Source: Pseudomonadota bacterium (lineage in GTDB: Bacteria > Pseudomonadota > Alphaproteobacteria > Dongiales > Dongiaceae). From it: 64,000 nt of DNA. Below the pieces are notes generated by a model. That model had not been told where the DNA came from and ran no database searches. It saw nothing but the letters and a program-made list of their open reading frames with translations. The position numbers and the translations under genes were made by a program. The stretch spans positions 558,001 to 622,000 of the forward strand of contig JACPDN010000010.1 of NCBI GenBank assembly GCA_016183985.1, written 5' to 3'. This document shows positions 1 to 8,505 of the stretch, piece after piece. The stretch's first letter is position 1, and each line of letters opens with the position of its first letter.

Positions 1-1
1 C

Positions 2-1207
2 GCCATTGCCCGGCAGAGCTTCCTGCTCAAGGAACGCGAGGTGCTGTTGAAGGCGGAGGGCGAGGCGCGTTACCTGGAGCAGCGCCTGCGCGATCTGGTG
101 TCGGTCAGCGACGATCCGATCTTTGTCTGCCGTGTCGAGAAGGAGCGCTTCGTCTACGAGGAATTGAATGCCGCGGCCCTTGCGGTGATCGGCCGGTCGC
201 CGGCCGATTTTCACGAAGTAACACCTTACGACATCATGCCGCCGGATCTCGCCACCAAGGTCTATGCCCTTTACCGTGAATGCGTCGCCGTCGGCCAGCC
301 GATGCGCTACGATTATTGCTTCGAAAGTCCCACGGGCACACATTGGTTCGATACGCGGTTGATGCCGGTGCGCGATGAGACCGGCAGGGTGACGCATCTT
401 TATGGCGTCGCGCGCAGTGTGACCGACCTCAAGCACCAGACCGACCGGCTGCAGCAATTGGCAGCGGATCTCGACCGCGCGCGGCGCGACGCGGAATCCG
501 CCAACCGTGCCAAGTCCATGTTCCTCGCCAATATGAGCCACGAGCTCCGGACGCCGCTCAATGCGATTCTGGGCTTCACGGAATTGATGGAGCGCAAGGT
601 CTTTGGCCCCATCGGACAGTCGCGTTATGAGGGCTACCTCCACGACATCTACAGCAGCGGGCAGATGCTGCTGATGCTGGTCAATCAAGTGCTCGATTTC
701 TCGAAGCTCGAAGCCGGGCAATATCGGCTGCAGGAGGCCGAGATCGACATGGGCGAGGTCGTGGCCGACACCTGCAAGCTGCTCGACCAGCAGGCCCAGG
801 CGAAAGTGCTGACGCTCACCCATTTCCGCCGGCCATCGCCCAACATCAAGGCCGATCGCCGCGCCTTGGCGCAGATCGTCATGAACCTTGTCGCCAACAG
901 CCTCAAATTCACGCCCAAAGGTGGTGCGATCGAGGTCACGACGGGGCTGGGTTCAGACGGCCGGCCTGAAATCATGGTGCGCGATACCGGCATCGGCATC
1001 CCGCCCACCGAGATCGAATCCGTGCGCCGAGCCTTCGTGCAAGGGTCGGGAGCGACCCGAGCCGCCGAGGCCGGGACGGGGCTGGGGCTCGCCATCGTCT
1101 GCTCCATGGCGGAACTGCATGGCGGTTCGGTCGATATCGACAGTGCCGTCGGCCGCGGCACAACTGTGACGATTCGCCTGCCGGCCAGCCGTCTTCTCGC
1201 CGCCTGA
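2..1207 (+). CDS. PAS-domain sensor histidine kinase (5' end outside window)
   Basis: The reading frame is open from base 2, and the GTG at 41 is internal, so the start lies upstream of the window. A PAS domain (about bases 95-430) is followed by a short coiled linker and a HisKA domain whose H-box reads SHELRTPLNAI, with the phospho-acceptor His codon at 539-541. The HATPase_c domain has the N-box (NLVANSLKFTP), G1 (DTGIGIP) and G2 (GTGLGLAIV). No receiver domain follows before the stop at 1207, so it would pass phosphate to a separate regulator that is not adjacent. Whether the missing N-terminus holds membrane segments or more PAS domains cannot be seen. The signal sensed is unknown. Confidence 0.9.
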   Translation, partial: AIARQSFLLKEREVLLKAEGEARYLEQRLRDLVSVSDDPIFVCRVEKERFVYEELNAAALAVIGRSPADFHEVTPYDIMPPDLATKVYALYRECVAVGQPMRYDYCFESPTGTHWFDTRLMPVRDETGRVTHLYGVARSVTDLKHQTDRLQQLAADLDRARRDAESANRAKSMFLANMSHELRTPLNAILGFTELMERKVFGPIGQSRYEGYLHDIYSSGQMLLMLVNQVLDFSKLEAGQYRLQEAEIDMGEVVADTCKLLDQQAQAKVLTLTHFRRPSPNIKADRRALAQIVMNLVANSLKFTPKGGAIEVTTGLGSDGRPEIMVRDTGIGIPPTEIESVRRAFVQGSGATRAAEAGTGLGLAIVCSMAELHGGSVDIDSAVGRGTTVTIRLPASRLLAA

Positions 1208-1273
1208 AGAGCCGATCGAGGCTGTACCGGCTCCGCATTGGTCGGTTATCGTTCCCGGGTGTCGGGGCTTGGA

Positions 1274-2149
1274 ATGGGGATGGATATGAACGAGGCGCGG
1301 CCAGTCACCATATCGATCGCGCAGTTCAACGCGCAGGATGACGAGAAGCCGGCGAATCTCGCCAAGGCGAAACATTATCTCGACCTCGCCGGGTCGCATG
1401 GCAGCCATATTGCCGTCCTGCCGGAACTTTTCACCGGCACCGGCTTTTCCAGCGGCGATGCGCATAAGGTGCTGGCCGAACCGATCCCCGGCCCCACTTT
1501 CGAATTGATGGCCGATGCCGCGCGCCGCCACGCCATGTATGTGACGGGGTCGTTTTATGAAATGGGCGCCGACGGCCGCATCTACAACACGGCGCCGGTC
1601 ATTGCCCCCGGCGGCGATCTTCTGGGCTGCTATCGCAAGACCCATCTGTTCGACGTGCCCAATCGGACCGATCTGCCACCCGGCATCATGGAATCGAAAA
1701 AGGTCTCGCCGGGCAAGGAACTGCAGCTTTACGACACCAATCTGTGCCGGTTCGGGATCGGCATCTGCGCCGATATCCGCTTCCCGGAAATGTTCCGCGC
1801 CTATGCCAAGGCCGGGGCCGAGCTCATCTTGCTGCCCACCGCGTTCCTGTCGCCCCGCTTCGACCATTGGGATTTCCTGCTGAAGGCCCGTGCGACCGAT
1901 CATCAGATGTTCATCGCGGCGTCCGGTATGACGGGGCGCGAGAAGGTAACAGGCATCGGCTTCATCGGTCGCTCCAGCGTGGTCGACCCCTGGGGCGTCA
2001 TCCTTGCCGGCGCACCGGATGAAGAAGCCTTGCTCACCACCACGATCGATCTCGACCAGGTGCGGCGTGTGCGCAATTGGTGGCCGCTCAACGACCAGAT
2101 TCGCCCGGATCTCTACGGTGCCGTCGCGGTGAAGACGTCGCGCCCGTGA
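1274..2149 (+). CDS. Carbon-nitrogen hydrolase (nitrilase superfamily, Nit/omega-amidase-like)
   Basis: The nitrilase-superfamily triad is visible: Glu in VLPELFTG (about residue 51), Lys in CYRKTHLFD (about 122) and Cys in GIGICADIRFPEM (about 165). The 291-residue length fits a single-domain amidase. The YRKTHLFD and CADIRFPE contexts resemble Nit2/omega-amidase types that hydrolyse alpha-keto-acid amides, but substrate is an inference. ATG codons at 1274, 1280 and 1286 are all possible; the GGGGA before 1286 would suit that one, and an upstream GTG at 1238 adds residues unlike the family. It stands 66 bases after the kinase gene, same strand, with no sign of a functional link. Confidence 0.85.
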   Translation: MGMDMNEARPVTISIAQFNAQDDEKPANLAKAKHYLDLAGSHGSHIAVLPELFTGTGFSSGDAHKVLAEPIPGPTFELMADAARRHAMYVTGSFYEMGADGRIYNTAPVIAPGGDLLGCYRKTHLFDVPNRTDLPPGIMESKKVSPGKELQLYDTNLCRFGIGICADIRFPEMFRAYAKAGAELILLPTAFLSPRFDHWDFLLKARATDHQMFIAASGMTGREKVTGIGFIGRSSVVDPWGVILAGAPDEEALLTTTIDLDQVRRVRNWWPLNDQIRPDLYGAVAVKTSRP

Positions 2150-2191
2150 CGTGATTTCCGATCATCGCGTGCCAGCGGCTGGGTGACCAGT

Positions 2192-2989
2192 TCAGCCGCG
2201 CCGGTGCACTCTGGTAAACGGCATCAGCAGCAGCCGGCCGAGATTTAGCCTGGCTGCGTCACGCTCTTCTTTCAGGCCCAGCACCACGCCGTCCTGGCCC
2301 AGGCGCGGCTGTTCGAAATAGCTTCGGCCCAAACGATCCCAGAGCGAGAGGATATTGCCGTAATTCGAATCCGTTTCCGGCCGGTCAATAGAATGATGCC
2401 GCCGATGCATGTCCGGCGTGCAGACGAGCAGGCGCAATCGCCGGTCCCAAGTCACCGGCAGGGCGATATTGGCGTGGGTGAAAAGCGCAAAGGCACTGAG
2501 CAGCGCTTCGTAGACCAGGACGACCATCGGATCGACACCGAGGACCAGCACGATCCCGGCCTTATAGAGCGCCGAGAGCAGAATCTCGATGGGATGGAAG
2601 CGCAAGCCGGTGGTGAGATCGACATCGAGATCGGCATGGTGCACGCGGTGCAGGCGCCAGAGCCAGGGGATTTTATGTGTCGCCACATGCTGCAGGTAGA
2701 TCGCGGCATCGAGCACCAGCAGCGCGATGGCTGCTTCCACCCCGAACGGCCAGCCGACGGCCTGGAAAAGCCCCCAGCCCTTGGCATGCGCGAGGAGCGC
2801 CGCCGAGAAGACGATCGCACCGAGCGTTATGCGCTGCGCCAGCACATCAATGACGAAGAGGCCGAGATTGCTCTGCCAGCGCTGCACCTTCGCGGTCTTT
2901 AGAACGCGGCGCGGATAGAAGGTCTCAGCCAGGCCCAGCAGGGCGAAAAGGATCAGGAAAATGCCGAGACGGAAAAAGGCTTCGTTCAT
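2192..2989 (-). CDS. Sterol desaturase / fatty acid hydroxylase family membrane protein
   Basis: This 265-residue integral membrane protein starts with hydrophobic helices (residues about 5-25 and 45-95). It carries the clustered histidines of the di-iron fatty acid hydroxylase superfamily: H-x4-H in HVATH, HRVHH, an HANIALP segment and HRRHHS near the C-terminus. Members hydroxylate or desaturate lipid substrates at the membrane surface; the substrate here cannot be told. It is transcribed away from its left neighbour and stands alone. Confidence 0.85.
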   Translation of the reverse strand: MNEAFFRLGIFLILFALLGLAETFYPRRVLKTAKVQRWQSNLGLFVIDVLAQRITLGAIVFSAALLAHAKGWGLFQAVGWPFGVEAAIALLVLDAAIYLQHVATHKIPWLWRLHRVHHADLDVDLTTGLRFHPIEILLSALYKAGIVLVLGVDPMVVLVYEALLSAFALFTHANIALPVTWDRRLRLLVCTPDMHRRHHSIDRPETDSNYGNILSLWDRLGRSYFEQPRLGQDGVVLGLKEERDAARLNLGRLLLMPFTRVHRRG

Positions 2990-3036
2990 GAAGCCATTAA
3001 AGCGCCTCTCGGTTGGCGCCCGTCAATTGGCTGGGG

Positions 3037-3819
3037 TCAATTGGCTGCGGTCAACGCCGTTCCGCCACCGACGACCTGGCGGGCATCGTAGCCCTGGTCG
3101 AGCAGGATCGTGGCGAGCCAGGCCGCGCGATTGCCGGCGGTAGCGATGCGGGCGTCGCGGTCGATGCCCTTCTCGGCGAGGATCGCGGCGATCTGGTCGG
3201 CGCTTTTGACGCGCCCATCGGGCGTCAGCAATTCCGGCGAGAGATCGCTCTCCACCAGCTGGAAATCGCGGGCGCCCGCGTGGCTGGCGTCAAGCGACCA
3301 GGAATCGTTATGCGCCACCTCGAAATTGCCGGGGCCGAAAGGCACCTGGATCGTCGGTAGGCCGGCGGCGAGCAGCGCAGGCAAACCGCCATCCACCATG
3401 GCAACGCGCTGATGTCCCAGCGAGCGCAAGCTCAGCACCAGGGCGGCGTCTTCGCCTAAGCCATGGGCCGGGTCGCCCAAGACAATCGCTGGCTCGTTGC
3501 GGTTGAGGCCCAGATTGCGCAGCTGCTCCGTCACCTCGGCGTCAGAGCCGGCAAGGTCGGCGGCGCTCAAGACCTCGGCATTGCGGATCGGCGCCTGGGC
3601 ACGCAAGCCGGCGTTGCGGGCGTCGAAAACGATGGCACCGCTGGCGATGACGGCGCGCGCCTCGTCGACCGAAAGCAGCCATTTGCGGTCAAAGCCGATG
3701 ACGTCGACGGCGCCAGCTGGGGCGGCGGCGACACCGGTGAGGGCCGCAATGGCGCCGACAACGATTGGCGTGGCTGCCAGAAAGGCAGCGATAATCAGTG
3801 ACTTAGGTTGAATAATCAT
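3037..3819 (-). CDS. Exported rhodanese-like protein lacking any cysteine
   Basis: The N-terminus has a long hydrophobic segment (residues about 7-35) with an Ala-rich end, read as a signal peptide or anchor. The remainder resembles the two-domain thiosulfate/mercaptopyruvate sulfurtransferase fold: IVFDARNAGLRAQAPI and a VDGGLPAL segment in the first half, then a C-terminal half with the active-site loop region IATAGNRAAWLA. Active family members have Cys at the start of that loop (CGSGVTA type); here it is Ala, and the 260-residue protein contains no Cys at all. It therefore cannot form the usual persulfide. A structural or binding role outside the cytoplasm is an inference. It follows the LysR gene on the same strand with a 124-base gap. 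Confidence 0.7.
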   Translation of the reverse strand: MIIQPKSLIIAAFLAATPIVVGAIAALTGVAAAPAGAVDVIGFDRKWLLSVDEARAVIASGAIVFDARNAGLRAQAPIRNAEVLSAADLAGSDAEVTEQLRNLGLNRNEPAIVLGDPAHGLGEDAALVLSLRSLGHQRVAMVDGGLPALLAAGLPTIQVPFGPGNFEVAHNDSWSLDASHAGARDFQLVESDLSPELLTPDGRVKSADQIAAILAEKGIDRDARIATAGNRAAWLATILLDQGYDARQVVGGGTALTAAN

Positions 3820-3943
3820 CCGTCCTCACAGATCGATCCGGATCGGCGCCTCGCGACAATAAGGTCAAGGAGGCAGACCCATTCATTTGCCTTTAAACAC
3901 TATTAGATCGATAGAGTAAAGAGAGAAATACTTAACCCCGACT

Positions 3944-4861
3944 TCAGCGATTCTGCTTAGAGATTTCGGGGGAAAGTTGGGCCTCGGCGAGGATCCAGTC
4001 GCGCAAGGTTTGTGCGGGCGGCGCCAGCCGTTCCCCCGCCCGTTCCACCAGATAGAACGCCTCGCTGCTTTTGATCTTGGCGGCGCAGGGGGCGACCAGC
4101 CGCCCTTCCCGCAGCAGGTCGTCGATGAAACAGGACCGGCCCAGCATGAAGCCGCCCCCGGCCAAGGCGAGGTCGACGGCAAGGCTTGCCGTGTCGAAGA
4201 CGATGGCGCCCGCCGCTTCGCCTGCCGGGCATCCCGCCCCACGAAACCAATCGGGCCAGCCTTCGGCAAAACTCGCGACATGGATGAGCCGCTGCCCCGC
4301 CACGATCTCTGGCGGCAGCGGGCGGGGGTGATCGCCGAGCAGTGCCGGCGCACAGACCGGAAAGAGCCGGTCGCGGGTGAGCCTATAGGCCGTGAGCTGC
4401 GGCCAGGCCCCGATCCCGCAGCGGATCTCGAAATCCGCCTCGCGGTCGATTTCGAGCGGTGTCCACAAAGTGGTGAGAAGCCGCAGGCGGATACCCGGAT
4501 GCTGCTTCAGAAAACGCGGCAGTCGCGGCCCCAGCCATAGATGGGCAAAACCGGCGGTGACGCGGACCGAAACATCGGCCGCCGAGCGGCCATGAAAGAT
4601 CTCATCCGTCCCGGCCCCTAGGCGATCGAAGGCGTCACGGATGACGGTGAGATAGGAAAGCCCGGCTTCGGTGAGGCTCAAGCCCTGCGGCCGGCGCAGG
4701 AACAGGCTCTGCCCCAGATGCTCCTCCAGCGCCTTGACCTGCTGGCTGACGGCCGCCGCGGTCACGCCAAGCTCGTCCCCGGCGCGGGCAAAGGAGATGT
4801 GGCGGGCGGCTGCCTCAAAGGAGCGCAGCATGCCCAAGGGGGGCAGCTTACGGAACGTCAC
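3944..4861 (-). CDS. LysR-family regulator (GcvA type), divergent from choline sulfatase
   Basis: The GTG at 4861 gives a 305-residue protein starting FRKLPPLGMLRSFEAAARH after the first two residues, the typical N-terminus of GcvA-like LysR proteins; the open frame extends 58 codons further but that part looks non-coding. The winged HTH (ELGVTAAAVSQQVKALEEHL) is followed by a LysR substrate-binding domain. It is divergent from the betC-like sulfatase across about 112 bases, the normal arrangement for a LysR regulator and its target. LysR regulators beside betC are known from other alphaproteobacteria; that choline-O-sulfate or choline is the ligand is inference. Confidence 0.88.
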   Translation of the reverse strand: MTFRKLPPLGMLRSFEAAARHISFARAGDELGVTAAAVSQQVKALEEHLGQSLFLRRPQGLSLTEAGLSYLTVIRDAFDRLGAGTDEIFHGRSAADVSVRVTAGFAHLWLGPRLPRFLKQHPGIRLRLLTTLWTPLEIDREADFEIRCGIGAWPQLTAYRLTRDRLFPVCAPALLGDHPRPLPPEIVAGQRLIHVASFAEGWPDWFRGAGCPAGEAAGAIVFDTASLAVDLALAGGGFMLGRSCFIDDLLREGRLVAPCAAKIKSSEAFYLVERAGERLAPPAQTLRDWILAEAQLSPEISKQNR

Positions 4862-4973
4862 GAAACCCCAGGCCAAGTCAAACTTAGCCTCTGACTCTAT
4901 AATTTCTGGTTTGTCGACGCCAGTTCTAAGGAGGAGACTTGGCCTCATGTCCAGGAAATAGCGGGGAACCCAG

Positions 4974-6500
4974 ATGGCACAGCGCAAGCCCAACTTCGTC
5001 ATTTTCATGCTCGACCAACTGGCACCGCAATTCATGCCGAGCTACGGGCATAAAGTGGTCAAGACGCCGGTCCTTTCCGCCTTTGCCGAAAAATCGGCCG
5101 TTTTCGATGCCGCCTATTGCAACTACCCGCTCTGCGCGCCGGCCCGCTATTCCTTCATGTCGGGGCGCCTCCCCACCAAGATCGGCGCCTGGGACAATGC
5201 CGCCGAATTCATGGCCGAGATCCCGACCTTCGCCCATCATCTCTCTGCCCTCGGCTACGACACGACGCTCTCCGGCAAAATGCATTTCTGTGGGCCGGAC
5301 CAGCTCCATGGCTTCCACCGCCGCCTCACCACCGATGTCTATCCGTCGGACTTCGCCTGGGTTCCCAATTGGGACCATCCGGAAATGAAGCTCGACTGGT
5401 TCCACAACATGGACGTGGTGCACGATGCCGGCATCTGCACGCGCTCGGCCTATCTCGATTTCGATGACGAGGTCACGTTCCTCGCCAAGCGCCATCTCTT
5501 CGATCTCGCGCGTAAAGGCAATGACCAGCCCTTCTGCCTCGTCGTCTCGCTGATCAGCCCGCACGATCCCTACCTCGCGCGGAAAGAACATTGGGACATG
5601 TATCGGCATGACGACATCGACATGCCGATACTGAAGGCCGGCTCCGTGCCGCTGGGTCCGCATGAGCAGCGCATCTCCAACGGCATCGGCATGCTCGATC
5701 CGGCGCCGACCGAGGACGCCATCCGCAATGCGCGCCATGCCTATTACGGCACCGTCTCCTATATCGACGAGCGCTTCGCCGACATGATGCAGGCGCTCCA
5801 AGAAAGTGGTTTTGCCGACAACACCTACACCATCGTCACCGGCGATCACGGCGACATGCTGGGCGAGCGCGGCCTGTGGTTCAAGATGAACTGGTTCGAG
5901 AACTCGGCACGCATCCCGATGATCATCAACGGCCCCGGCGTCAAAGCCGGCCGCGTCAAAGAAGCTGTCTCGCAGATCGATATCCTCCCCACTTTGCTCG
6001 ACCTCGCCACGGGTGGCGCAGCACAGCATGAGGAAGTCGTGACCGAAGGCCGCTCGATGGTGCCGCACATCACCGGCGGCAAGGGCCATGATGAAGTGAT
6101 CGGCGAATATATGGGCGAAGGTGCGAAAGCGCCGGGCGTCATGATCCGCCGTGGCCAGATGAAGTTCGTGCATTTCCAGTCGGACCCGGACCAGCTCTAC
6201 GACCTCGAAGCCGATCCCCTGGAAGTGAAGAACCTCGCCGCCGACCCGGCTTACGCAACGCAGGTCGCCGCCTTGCGCGCCGAGATCGCCAAGAACTGGG
6301 ACATGGAAGGCATCCGCCAGCAGGTGGTGGCCAGCCAGCGCCGCCGCCGCTACTTGAACGACATCTTGCGCCGCCAAGGCGTCGCCTGGGACTACCAGCC
6401 GGTCTTCGATGCCAAGGGCCAGTACATCCGCAACACCGTGCCGATCTTCGAACTGGAAATGCGCTCGCGTTTCCCGGCGGTGAAGAAAGCGGCGGAGTAG
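4974..6500 (+). CDS. betC: Choline sulfatase
   Basis: Hydrolyses choline-O-sulfate to choline and sulfate in the cytoplasm. The sulfatase signature LCAPARYSFMSG places the Cys to be converted to formylglycine at residue 54, and the metal-binding Asp is in FMLDQLAP. The second metal motif is GDHGDMLGERGLWFK. The segments GKMHFCGPDQLHGF and RLTTDVYPSDFAW are characteristic of BetC, and the C-terminus (RRRYLNDILRRQGVAWDYQP) matches the choline-sulfatase C-terminal domain. Length 508 is normal. No signal peptide is seen. The betA/betB genes for oxidising choline to betaine are not adjacent, so the choline may be used as osmolyte precursor or carbon source from another locus. Confidence 0.92.
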   Translation: MAQRKPNFVIFMLDQLAPQFMPSYGHKVVKTPVLSAFAEKSAVFDAAYCNYPLCAPARYSFMSGRLPTKIGAWDNAAEFMAEIPTFAHHLSALGYDTTLSGKMHFCGPDQLHGFHRRLTTDVYPSDFAWVPNWDHPEMKLDWFHNMDVVHDAGICTRSAYLDFDDEVTFLAKRHLFDLARKGNDQPFCLVVSLISPHDPYLARKEHWDMYRHDDIDMPILKAGSVPLGPHEQRISNGIGMLDPAPTEDAIRNARHAYYGTVSYIDERFADMMQALQESGFADNTYTIVTGDHGDMLGERGLWFKMNWFENSARIPMIINGPGVKAGRVKEAVSQIDILPTLLDLATGGAAQHEEVVTEGRSMVPHITGGKGHDEVIGEYMGEGAKAPGVMIRRGQMKFVHFQSDPDQLYDLEADPLEVKNLAADPAYATQVAALRAEIAKNWDMEGIRQQVVASQRRRRYLNDILRRQGVAWDYQPVFDAKGQYIRNTVPIFELEMRSRFPAVKKAAE

Positions 6501-6504
6501 CGGC

Positions 6505-7500
6505 CTAGTCGATCTCGATCACGACCTTGCCTTGCGCGCGGCGCTGGCGCAGGACGTCATGCGCCGCATCTGCTTGCGCAAAGGCAAAGTGCGTGGGATC
6601 GAGCCGCGGCAGAAGCTGGCCGTTCTCGGCGAGCGGCGTTGCCGCGCGCAGAATATCGCCGTGATGCGCGCGGCCCTTACCCGAAAGCAGCGGCAGCAGC
6701 GTGAAGACACCTGAATAGGTGGCGGCGCGGAACGAGAGCGGCGCGAGCGCATGACTGCCCCAGCCGAGGCAGCTCACGACGCGGCCGGTATAGCTCCTGA
6801 CTGCCCGGAACGCGGCGTCGAGCGAAGCACCGCCCACCGTGTCATAAACGACATCGAAACCTTCGCCATCCGTGAACGCGGCGACATAGGCTTCGACCGG
6901 CGTTTCGCGATCGATCGCCCGTGCGCCATAACCTTCGATGAGCGCGGCGCGCGACGCATGATCGGTCGCAAAGACCTCAGCGCCATGGGCCTTTGCCAAT
7001 TGCACCACCATATGGCCGACACCGCCGGCACCGCCCAGCACCAAGACCTTCTCGCCCGGCTGCACGTTTGCGCGGTCGACCAGTCCCTCCCAGGCCGTGA
7101 TGAAGACCAGTGGCAAGGCGGCCGCCTCGCGGAAGCCGATATTAGAGGGCTTTACCGCCAGCAAATCCGCGTCCACCGCGGCATATTCGGCAAGCGTCCC
7201 CTGATGGCCGCCGACACCGCCCACCATGCCGAAGACCTTGTCGCCGATTCGAAAGTCCGAAGCTCCAGGCCCGATTGCGGCGATCGTCCCAGCCATGTCG
7301 AGTCCCAGAAGGGCCGGCAGCGGATGGCGGGCATGTGCTGCTTCGCCAGCGCGGATCTTGAGGTCGAGCGGGTTGACACCACTGGCCCGGATACGGACCA
7401 GGACTTGCCCGGATCCTGGAACCGGCCGCGCCACATCGATGGCTTGGAAGGGTGTGTCCGGGGCGGTCGCCAACAGCGCGCGCATGGTCGGGTTCGACAT
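6505..7500 (-). CDS. Quinone oxidoreductase-like medium-chain dehydrogenase/reductase
   Basis: A 331-residue MDR-superfamily protein of the zinc-free quinone reductase type: GroES-like N-terminal half (VLVRIRASGVNPLDLKIRAG), then a Rossmann half with the NADPH motif LVLGGAGGVGHMVVQLA. Structural-zinc cysteines are absent. The ATG at 7500 is chosen because a GGAGATGGAG stretch precedes it and the protein then starts as family members do; the frame is open to 7587 but the extra residues are atypical. The gene diverges from a LysR regulator 116 bases away, which probably controls it; such pairs often respond to quinones or other electrophiles (inference). Confidence 0.87.
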   Translation of the reverse strand: MSNPTMRALLATAPDTPFQAIDVARPVPGSGQVLVRIRASGVNPLDLKIRAGEAAHARHPLPALLGLDMAGTIAAIGPGASDFRIGDKVFGMVGGVGGHQGTLAEYAAVDADLLAVKPSNIGFREAAALPLVFITAWEGLVDRANVQPGEKVLVLGGAGGVGHMVVQLAKAHGAEVFATDHASRAALIEGYGARAIDRETPVEAYVAAFTDGEGFDVVYDTVGGASLDAAFRAVRSYTGRVVSCLGWGSHALAPLSFRAATYSGVFTLLPLLSGKGRAHHGDILRAATPLAENGQLLPRLDPTHFAFAQADAAHDVLRQRRAQGKVVIEID

Positions 7501-7616
7501 CTTCATCTCCATCTCCAGGGCGATGAGAGCAAGGTGGCGCATGCACATTCGTTTAGCGATGAACATGATTGTTCGAACGGCATGCAAAAATGCATGGGAT
7601 CGGCTATGCTCAATCC

Positions 7617-8465
7617 ATGGAATGGAGCGATCTGAAGGTTTTCCTCGCCATCGCCCGGGCCGGAACGCTGGCCAAGGCGGCGGTGGCGGTGGGTCTCACG
7701 CAGCCCACCATGGGCCGGCGGCTGCGGGCGCTCGAAGCAGCGCTGGGCCAAACGCTGTTCCAGCGCGGCTCGGGCGGTTTCATCCTCACCGACGAAGGCC
7801 AGGCGATCCTTGCCCATGCCGAACGCATGGAGGAAGAGGCCCTGGCTGTCAGCCGCGTCACGGCCGGCAGGGGCTTGAGCGGCGAGATTCGCCTGGCCTC
7901 GTCCGACTGGTTCGGAGCGCATGTGCTGACACCGGCGCTGGCTCATTTCACGCAGGCACATCCCGGCATCACGGTGGAGCTGCTGACCGACCAGCGCCGC
8001 TATAGTCTCGCGCGGCGCGAAGCGGATCTTGCCTTCCGCATCGCCAGCTTCGACGAACCCGACGTGATCCAGCGCAAGGCGCTCACCATGGCCTATGCGC
8101 TTTATGGGCCGGCATCGTCGCTTCCCGCATCGCTTGGCGAGGGCGCGGGTATCAGCCTCGTGACACTCGACGAGGCCTTCAGCGATCTCCCTGACCGTGC
8201 CTGGCTGCGCCGCGTTCTGCCCAAGGCGCGCATCGCCTTGCGCAGCAACAATCGCGATGTGCAGGCGCAGGCCTGTGCCGCCGGTGCCGGGCTCGCCGTA
8301 TTGCCGCGCCTGCTTGGCGATCACGTCCCGGGCCTGTGTGCCGTCAATCTCATTGAAGCCCCGCCATCCCGTGATGTCTGGGTCGGCTATCATCGCGATC
8401 TCAAACACATGGCGCGTTTGCGCGCCTTGCTCGACTTTCTGCTGGTGCGTTTCGCCGTCTCTTGA
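7617..8465 (+). CDS. LysR-family transcriptional regulator, divergent from the quinone reductase-like gene
   Basis: The ATG at 7617 begins MEWSDLKVFLAIARAGTLAK, the normal start of a LysR HTH of this subgroup; 16 codons upstream in the same frame are ignored. The HTH region (VGLTQPTMGRRLRALEAAL) is followed by a substrate-binding domain ending at 8465, 282 residues in all. The likely target is the divergent oxidoreductase gene. The stop codon overlaps the -35 hexamer of the next gene's promoter (TTGACG at 8462), so the downstream persulfide-sensor gene is probably initiated separately. Confidence 0.88.
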   Translation: MEWSDLKVFLAIARAGTLAKAAVAVGLTQPTMGRRLRALEAALGQTLFQRGSGGFILTDEGQAILAHAERMEEEALAVSRVTAGRGLSGEIRLASSDWFGAHVLTPALAHFTQAHPGITVELLTDQRRYSLARREADLAFRIASFDEPDVIQRKALTMAYALYGPASSLPASLGEGAGISLVTLDEAFSDLPDRAWLRRVLPKARIALRSNNRDVQAQACAAGAGLAVLPRLLGDHVPGLCAVNLIEAPPSRDVWVGYHRDLKHMARLRALLDFLLVRFAVS

Positions 8466-8490
8466 CGGTTCGGCATTACATTCATATATT
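8462..8490 (+). promoter_or_regulatory. Sigma-70-type promoter of the BigR-like gene
   Basis: TTGACG (8462-8467), a 17-base spacer and TATATT (8485-8490) make a near-consensus promoter. A start about 7-8 bases after the -10 falls at or beside the A of the ATG at 8498, so the transcript would be leaderless. Confidence 0.6.
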
Positions 8491-8505
8491 CGAATGTATG
8501 AATGT
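8478..8505. promoter_or_regulatory. 28-bp near-perfect palindromic operator over -10 and ATG
   Basis: Outer arms ACATTCATA and TATGAATGT are exact reverse complements, and the centre holds ATTCGAAT, itself a palindrome. Only one symmetric pair in 28 bases mismatches. It covers the -10 box, predicted start site and start codon of the ArsR-family gene, the expected position for an autorepressor site. Binding is inferred. Confidence 0.65.

Noticed and set aside
4926-6377. 483-codon minus-strand open frame
   Set aside because: It is the antisense of betC; composition (His/Asp/Gly/Ile-rich, no domain) is typical of frames opposite high-GC genes.
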